Part shown: one piece after another, positions 60,638-64,000 of the stretch
Layout: the number at the start of each line of letters is the position of its first letter
Numbering within the stretch: position 1 is the first letter of the stretch
DNA from: Ogataea parapolymorpha DL-1
Lineage: Eukaryota; Ascomycota; Pichiomycetes; Pichiales; Pichiaceae
DNA: 64,000 nt
Reading direction: 5' to 3'
Assembly (NCBI RefSeq): GCF_000187245.1
Contig: NC_027866.1
Span: 1-64,000, forward strand
The notes under the pieces: model-generated
Told to the model about the DNA's origin: nothing
Databases searched by the model: none
The model's input: only the letters and a program-made list of their open reading frames with translations
Translations under genes and position numbers: made by a program

Positions 60638-61885
60638 TCACTGCTGCTTGCACTCGGCCGGCTGCTGCGCCTTGGCGGTGCCGGCCTGACCTGCTCCTTC
60701 TTCCTCCTCCTCCTCGTCTGCATCGCTCTCGTCTGCCTCAGAATCCTCCTCCTCCTCCTCGTAGTCCTCGTCCTCACCGTCGTCATACTCGTACTCCAAC
60801 GCCTGTCCCGTGAACCAGTCAATCGCTCTAGGAAGCAGCTTGTCCTTAAACAGCTCGCCGATCTCGTAGTCGAGCTGCAGTCTCTGCTCAAGATCCTCCT
60901 CCTCTTCCTCTTCCTCCTCTTCCTCTTCCTCCTCCTCGGCCTCTTCCTGCTCCTCCTTGCTCTTTGGTGGCTGTGGCGGGTTGAAGAAGTTGAAGAACGA
61001 GTCCACGGCCGTCAGCTTCTCGATCGTTCTCACTTGCTTCGTGTGCTTGTTTCTCTGTTTCCGCTTCTCGACCGTGATCGTGAGGTTGTGGTCGTTGTCC
61101 TTCCATTTGATGTCGCAGCCCTCTGCGTGGTCGTAGACAAAGTCCCGCGAGTACCCGAGCTCCTTCTGGTAGTAGTAAGTCTTCACAAGCTCCTTGTTGG
61201 TGAAGTAGTCGTTTTCCTCAAACTCGAACACCAGTCTGAATCCCAGAGCATCGAAATACTCCAGTCGAATGTCGATCAGGTGGTTCAAGGCCTCCGAGTC
61301 CCGGTCCGTGATCAGCTCGGCGATCGGACCCAGGTTTTCCATGGCCGTGAGCCAGAAGCTTGGCACGCCCTTGACGTCCTTCAAACTCTCGTCGATCTCT
61401 GTTTTGGTCTCGTCTGCCTCCTCTTCCTCGTCCTCTTCCTCACCCATCAGGGCCTGACCCTCCTCGATCTCTTCTGGAGCAGGCTCCAGCGAGCCTGTGA
61501 CGAGCTTCTTTCTCTTTTCAAAAATCGGCTGGTGCTTCTCGTGGTACTTCTTCTCGAGATTCAAAAGCTCCATTTGAAATTCCGCCTCCAGCTTGAATTG
61601 TTTCTGTTGCAAGGCCTTCAGTCCGTACAAACGGTTTTTGATCTTCGGAGGAAGCGCCTTCACATAGCCCGAGTCCGTACCAACAAGCGTGTTCAGCTTA
61701 CCCTCGATCATCGACAAAATGGCAGGGTTGGCCAGCAGTTTTTTGCGTAGCTCATCGTCCTCCTTTATTGTGGACGGGATTGTAGGCAATGGAGCATTCT
61801 TCAGATAGGATCCACTCACAGAGGCCGGTGTGTTGTGCGGAGTAGGTGCCTGGGCAATGTTACCCTTCTTGATAGGCTCAGACAT
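60638..61885 (-). CDS. NAP1: Nucleosome assembly protein Nap1
   Basis: 415 residues, the size of yeast Nap1 (417). A histone-chaperone NAP domain spans about 80-365 with FWLTAMENLGPIAELITDRD, YFTNKELVKTYYYQ and FFNFFNPPQ, then acidic stretches (runs of Glu and Asp) in the last quarter that bind H2A-H2B. The C-terminus is ECKQQ; Cys-Lys-Gln-Gln is a CaaX box, the same as in animal NAP1L1, where it is farnesylated. Nap1 carries histones to the nucleus and takes part in mitotic Clb2 control. Confidence 0.95.
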   Translation of the reverse strand: MSEPIKKGNIAQAPTPHNTPASVSGSYLKNAPLPTIPSTIKEDDELRKKLLANPAILSMIEGKLNTLVGTDSGYVKALPPKIKNRLYGLKALQQKQFKLEAEFQMELLNLEKKYHEKHQPIFEKRKKLVTGSLEPAPEEIEEGQALMGEEEDEEEEADETKTEIDESLKDVKGVPSFWLTAMENLGPIAELITDRDSEALNHLIDIRLEYFDALGFRLVFEFEENDYFTNKELVKTYYYQKELGYSRDFVYDHAEGCDIKWKDNDHNLTITVEKRKQRNKHTKQVRTIEKLTAVDSFFNFFNPPQPPKSKEEQEEAEEEEEEEEEEEEEEDLEQRLQLDYEIGELFKDKLLPRAIDWFTGQALEYEYDDGEDEDYEEEEEDSEADESDADEEEEEEGAGQAGTAKAQQPAECKQQ

Positions 61886-62199
61886 CGCTAATTAATTTGT
61901 AACTGTGTTTGTTTGCTGTATAGGCAATTTTAACTGTTTCGACTCTTCTTTTCTCGGGAAAAAAAACGTTATAGCGACTAGTCCTACAGAGATCTCTTGA
62001 ATGCGTCCGTTTCGTTTTATCGCTAGTCGGTGTTTCTATGTTATCACACCTGATACAACTGATTTAACACTCCACTTGACAATTTTTTTTTTGCGTGGCC
62101 AAAATCGCGCCTTCTAAAAAAGTTTCTGGCGGTGTTAAGAGGTTCTCTGTATAAAGAAAAAAATATGGTGCTCAGATATGCCCTGCTACCACGCGCTGC
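61886..62199. promoter_or_regulatory. NAP1 promoter and 3' flank of the next gene
   Basis: 314 bp without a gene. Poly-A/T runs at about 61961-61968 and 62083-62092 may exclude nucleosomes. A weak inverted repeat, CGACTAG (61975-61981) and CTAGTCG (62023-62029), is seen. Nothing else stands out. Confidence 0.4.
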
Positions 62200-63378
62200 C
62201 TAGTACACCACCTCGCACCAGCTCCCTGCCGTCTGCTCCAAATGATGTTCGAGCAACCGGCCCCGCTGGAACTGTACACTCGGGTTTAGATCTGTGTCGA
62301 ATCGATCGTTCAGCAGTCGATACGCTTGCAGAAACTCGGCAGCCAGATCCTCCTCCTGCTGTTGCACCATGCAGCTCGCTATAGTGCGCACCGTCTGTCT
62401 GTGTACGACGCGGCAGTGCAGAGCCAGCTCCGTGATCTCCAACAGGAACAACGCGTCCGGCGCTCGTCGACCGATTTTTAGTAGCTGCTGCATCAGATAC
62501 ATGTTCGGCACAACATTGTGATCCACAAGGTCCCTCAGTATCTGATGCTGCAACCTGGTGGTCGCACTTTTTATGTCCATGTCCCAGCCGGCCATATTTC
62601 GCGCAGACAGCGAGTAGTTCAGCATGCGTCCCATGAACGTGGGAGACACGCCGCATTGCTGCTTGTACATCCCATACACCGATTCGAGCGTGACTATGCC
62701 TTTCAAGGAGTCCAGCAGCTTGAAAAACTCGCCGAGACCGAGCTTCAGTCCCGATTGGTGCATGTCGTGCAAAAAGTGCACTCCAAAGGTGTCTTTGCGT
62801 AAAGCATGCGGACAGTTGCACAGATACCGTATGAAGAACTCCAGATCCTGTGCTTGCATGTACAACGGTGCCGGCCGGGGCAGTGCGAAGTATGCCTTTT
62901 GCAGCCGCGATATTCCAAGGTGGTCTCTTCGCAGCTCTTTGAAGAACTTCAGGTATTGCGGTGATGAGAGCGGGTCGATGACCCGAGAATTATTCAGCTT
63001 TGCCTCGTATCTCTGTTTGCGCGCATTGTAATATTCGTGGCTCACGATTGAAGACTCTGTACCGGGCACCTCTGTACGATCAGTTGGTCTCTCAAACTGG
63101 GTCAAATATCGATCTGTCGCTCGTTCAAGAGTGTAGGGTTTATCTGAGACAACACTGCTAAGCAACAGCTGCTTGAGATCGCCGTATGGCACCGCTTCGC
63201 GCAAAAGCTCGTCCAGTCGCTTCCTGATCCGGAACCGCGCACTAGCCATCTGGAATTCGCCACTTGAAGGCCCATTGAGCCACGAGAGCTTCACCTGCCG
63301 CATCTGCGACACATTGCGCAAAGTCTGCAACGACAGTATCGGTCGAAAAGGCTGCATTCGCAACAGACTCGTCAACAT
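62200..63378 (-). CDS. Putative mitochondrial protein, family not recognised
   Basis: 392 residues. The N-terminus is rich in Arg, Leu, Ser and Gln without acidic residues (MLTSLLRMQPFRPILSLQTL...), a good mitochondrial presequence. The rest is helical and somewhat repetitive (for example FFKLLDSLKGIV, LYMQAQDLEFFIRYL and NMYLMQQLLKIGRR), in the style of PPR-like translation or mRNA-stability factors, but no canonical 35-residue repeat is clear. I cannot name the orthologue. No break is seen and codon use matches neighbours. Confidence 0.75.
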   Translation of the reverse strand: MLTSLLRMQPFRPILSLQTLRNVSQMRQVKLSWLNGPSSGEFQMASARFRIRKRLDELLREAVPYGDLKQLLLSSVVSDKPYTLERATDRYLTQFERPTDRTEVPGTESSIVSHEYYNARKQRYEAKLNNSRVIDPLSSPQYLKFFKELRRDHLGISRLQKAYFALPRPAPLYMQAQDLEFFIRYLCNCPHALRKDTFGVHFLHDMHQSGLKLGLGEFFKLLDSLKGIVTLESVYGMYKQQCGVSPTFMGRMLNYSLSARNMAGWDMDIKSATTRLQHQILRDLVDHNVVPNMYLMQQLLKIGRRAPDALFLLEITELALHCRVVHRQTVRTIASCMVQQQEEDLAAEFLQAYRLLNDRFDTDLNPSVQFQRGRLLEHHLEQTAGSWCEVVY

Positions 63379-63451
63379 CCAAACAGCTCTATGCGGGGAA
63401 ATAAATAATCCTTATTTTTTTATTTTTGTATCTGGTGTACGGATGCCCCCA

Positions 63452-64000
63452 TCACATACGGATCTCGTAGCTTTTCGCTCTAGACAGGTATGTGACGCTC
63501 TTGACTGTGGCGTAATTCATGGTGGGCTCGTGCACTTTGAAAAACTTAACTTTGTGGCCTCCCACAGAATACGAGTCGATCGAGAAGCTGAGCGAGATCG
63601 GCGGCTTGGCAGCCACAGCGTCGGCCGGAGTGTTGGGCACGGCAAACTGCAGCCTGTGCTTCTGGCCGCCATTCATTTTCTTGAGGCTCCATTGCACCAC
63701 GTTTTCCTCTTCTACAAGTCGGCACTTGCCAGTTTCTGTGTTTGCCCGCAATTTCGACGTTCCAGGCGGCACAGGGATTCGGACAACAACGTTAGTGGCA
63801 GCGACGTTCGACGGATATGCAGACTCCAAGTCCACCGTGTAGGACGACTCGGAGCCACCGCTGTAGGGCTCCCTGGTGGTGTAGACGTTGAACGGCGGGT
63901 TTTCCACGTCTGTGCGATAGCTTAGCAGCTCGAACTTGCCGTCGGGAGGAATAAATTTAATTATTCTGTGCTCGTCGAAATCTTTGAGGTTGACGCACTG
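63452..64000 (-). CDS. APM4: AP-2 complex mu subunit, C-terminal part (cut by window edge)
   Basis: 183 codons are open to the right edge; the start lies outside. Reading in from the edge, QCVNLKDFDEHRIIKFIPP then DGKFELLSYRTD matches the mu-homology domain, as do KPPISLSFSIDSYSVGG and the closing TYLSRAKSYEIRM. The mu-homology domain binds YxxPhi sorting signals in cargo. The tail resembles the AP-2 mu (Apm4) form more than AP-1, but AP-1 or AP-3 cannot be excluded from this part alone. Confidence 0.82.
   Translation of the reverse strand, partial: QCVNLKDFDEHRIIKFIPPDGKFELLSYRTDVENPPFNVYTTREPYSGGSESSYTVDLESAYPSNVAATNVVVRIPVPPGTSKLRANTETGKCRLVEEENVVQWSLKKMNGGQKHRLQFAVPNTPADAVAAKPPISLSFSIDSYSVGGHKVKFFKVHEPTMNYATVKSVTYLSRAKSYEIRM

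Noticed and set aside
60566..61750. 394-codon Leu/Val-rich plus-strand frame across NAP1
   Set aside because: It mirrors the Glu/Asp-rich coding of NAP1; antisense of acidic codons reads as Leu and Val. No ATG-led family match.

Overview
This window is nuclear DNA of a budding yeast, most likely a methylotroph of the Ogataea (Hansenula) polymorpha group. The grounds are compact, nearly intron-free genes, a 569-residue PEX5, CTG codons at conserved leucine positions, and gaps of only 0-100 bp between many core genes. About 35 protein-coding genes are supported. I found no rRNA, tRNA, transposon or CRISPR array. Many open frames begin upstream at TTG, CTG or GTG; the starts given here are the first plausible ATG.

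Left part (1-24.6 kb) is accessory metabolism, perhaps toward a chromosome end. It holds an SDR; a catabolic block of 5-oxoprolinase (OXP1), a DAL5-family permease, a fructosyl-amino-acid/saccharopine-oxidase-like flavoprotein, a Zn2Cys6 regulator and a PhyH dioxygenase; an SV2-like transporter; an aldo-keto reductase; two amino-acid permeases; a stand-alone shikimate/quinate dehydrogenase with a quinate-type transporter; and a siderophore transporter. Four copies of an inverted-repeat site (GCTCG-N3-CGAGC and one-mismatch variants, inside a longer shared consensus) sit in the promoters of OXP1/DAL5-like, the oxidase and the regulator/PhyH pair. I read this block as a co-regulated nitrogen-scavenging cluster driven by its own regulator, whose zinc cluster is interrupted by an apparent 30-nt intron.

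Middle part (24.6-46 kb) holds TOR kinase, an orphan protein, BTS1, DER1, PEX5, an AmdR-like zinc-cluster factor, MNN10, SWI1, and then a divergent urea permease (DUR3) / amidase pair sharing a promoter with a double GATAAG element, the expected mark of nitrogen control.

Right part (46-64 kb) is core housekeeping: RAD1, a MET12-type methylenetetrahydrofolate reductase, RMI1 (probably with an unrecognised first exon), a VHS1/SKS1-like kinase, a UIP5-like lectin, TRS23, PRS5, a SAT4-type kinase, MAM3, NAP1, an orphan mitochondrial protein, and the C-terminal part of an AP-2 mu subunit running off the right edge.
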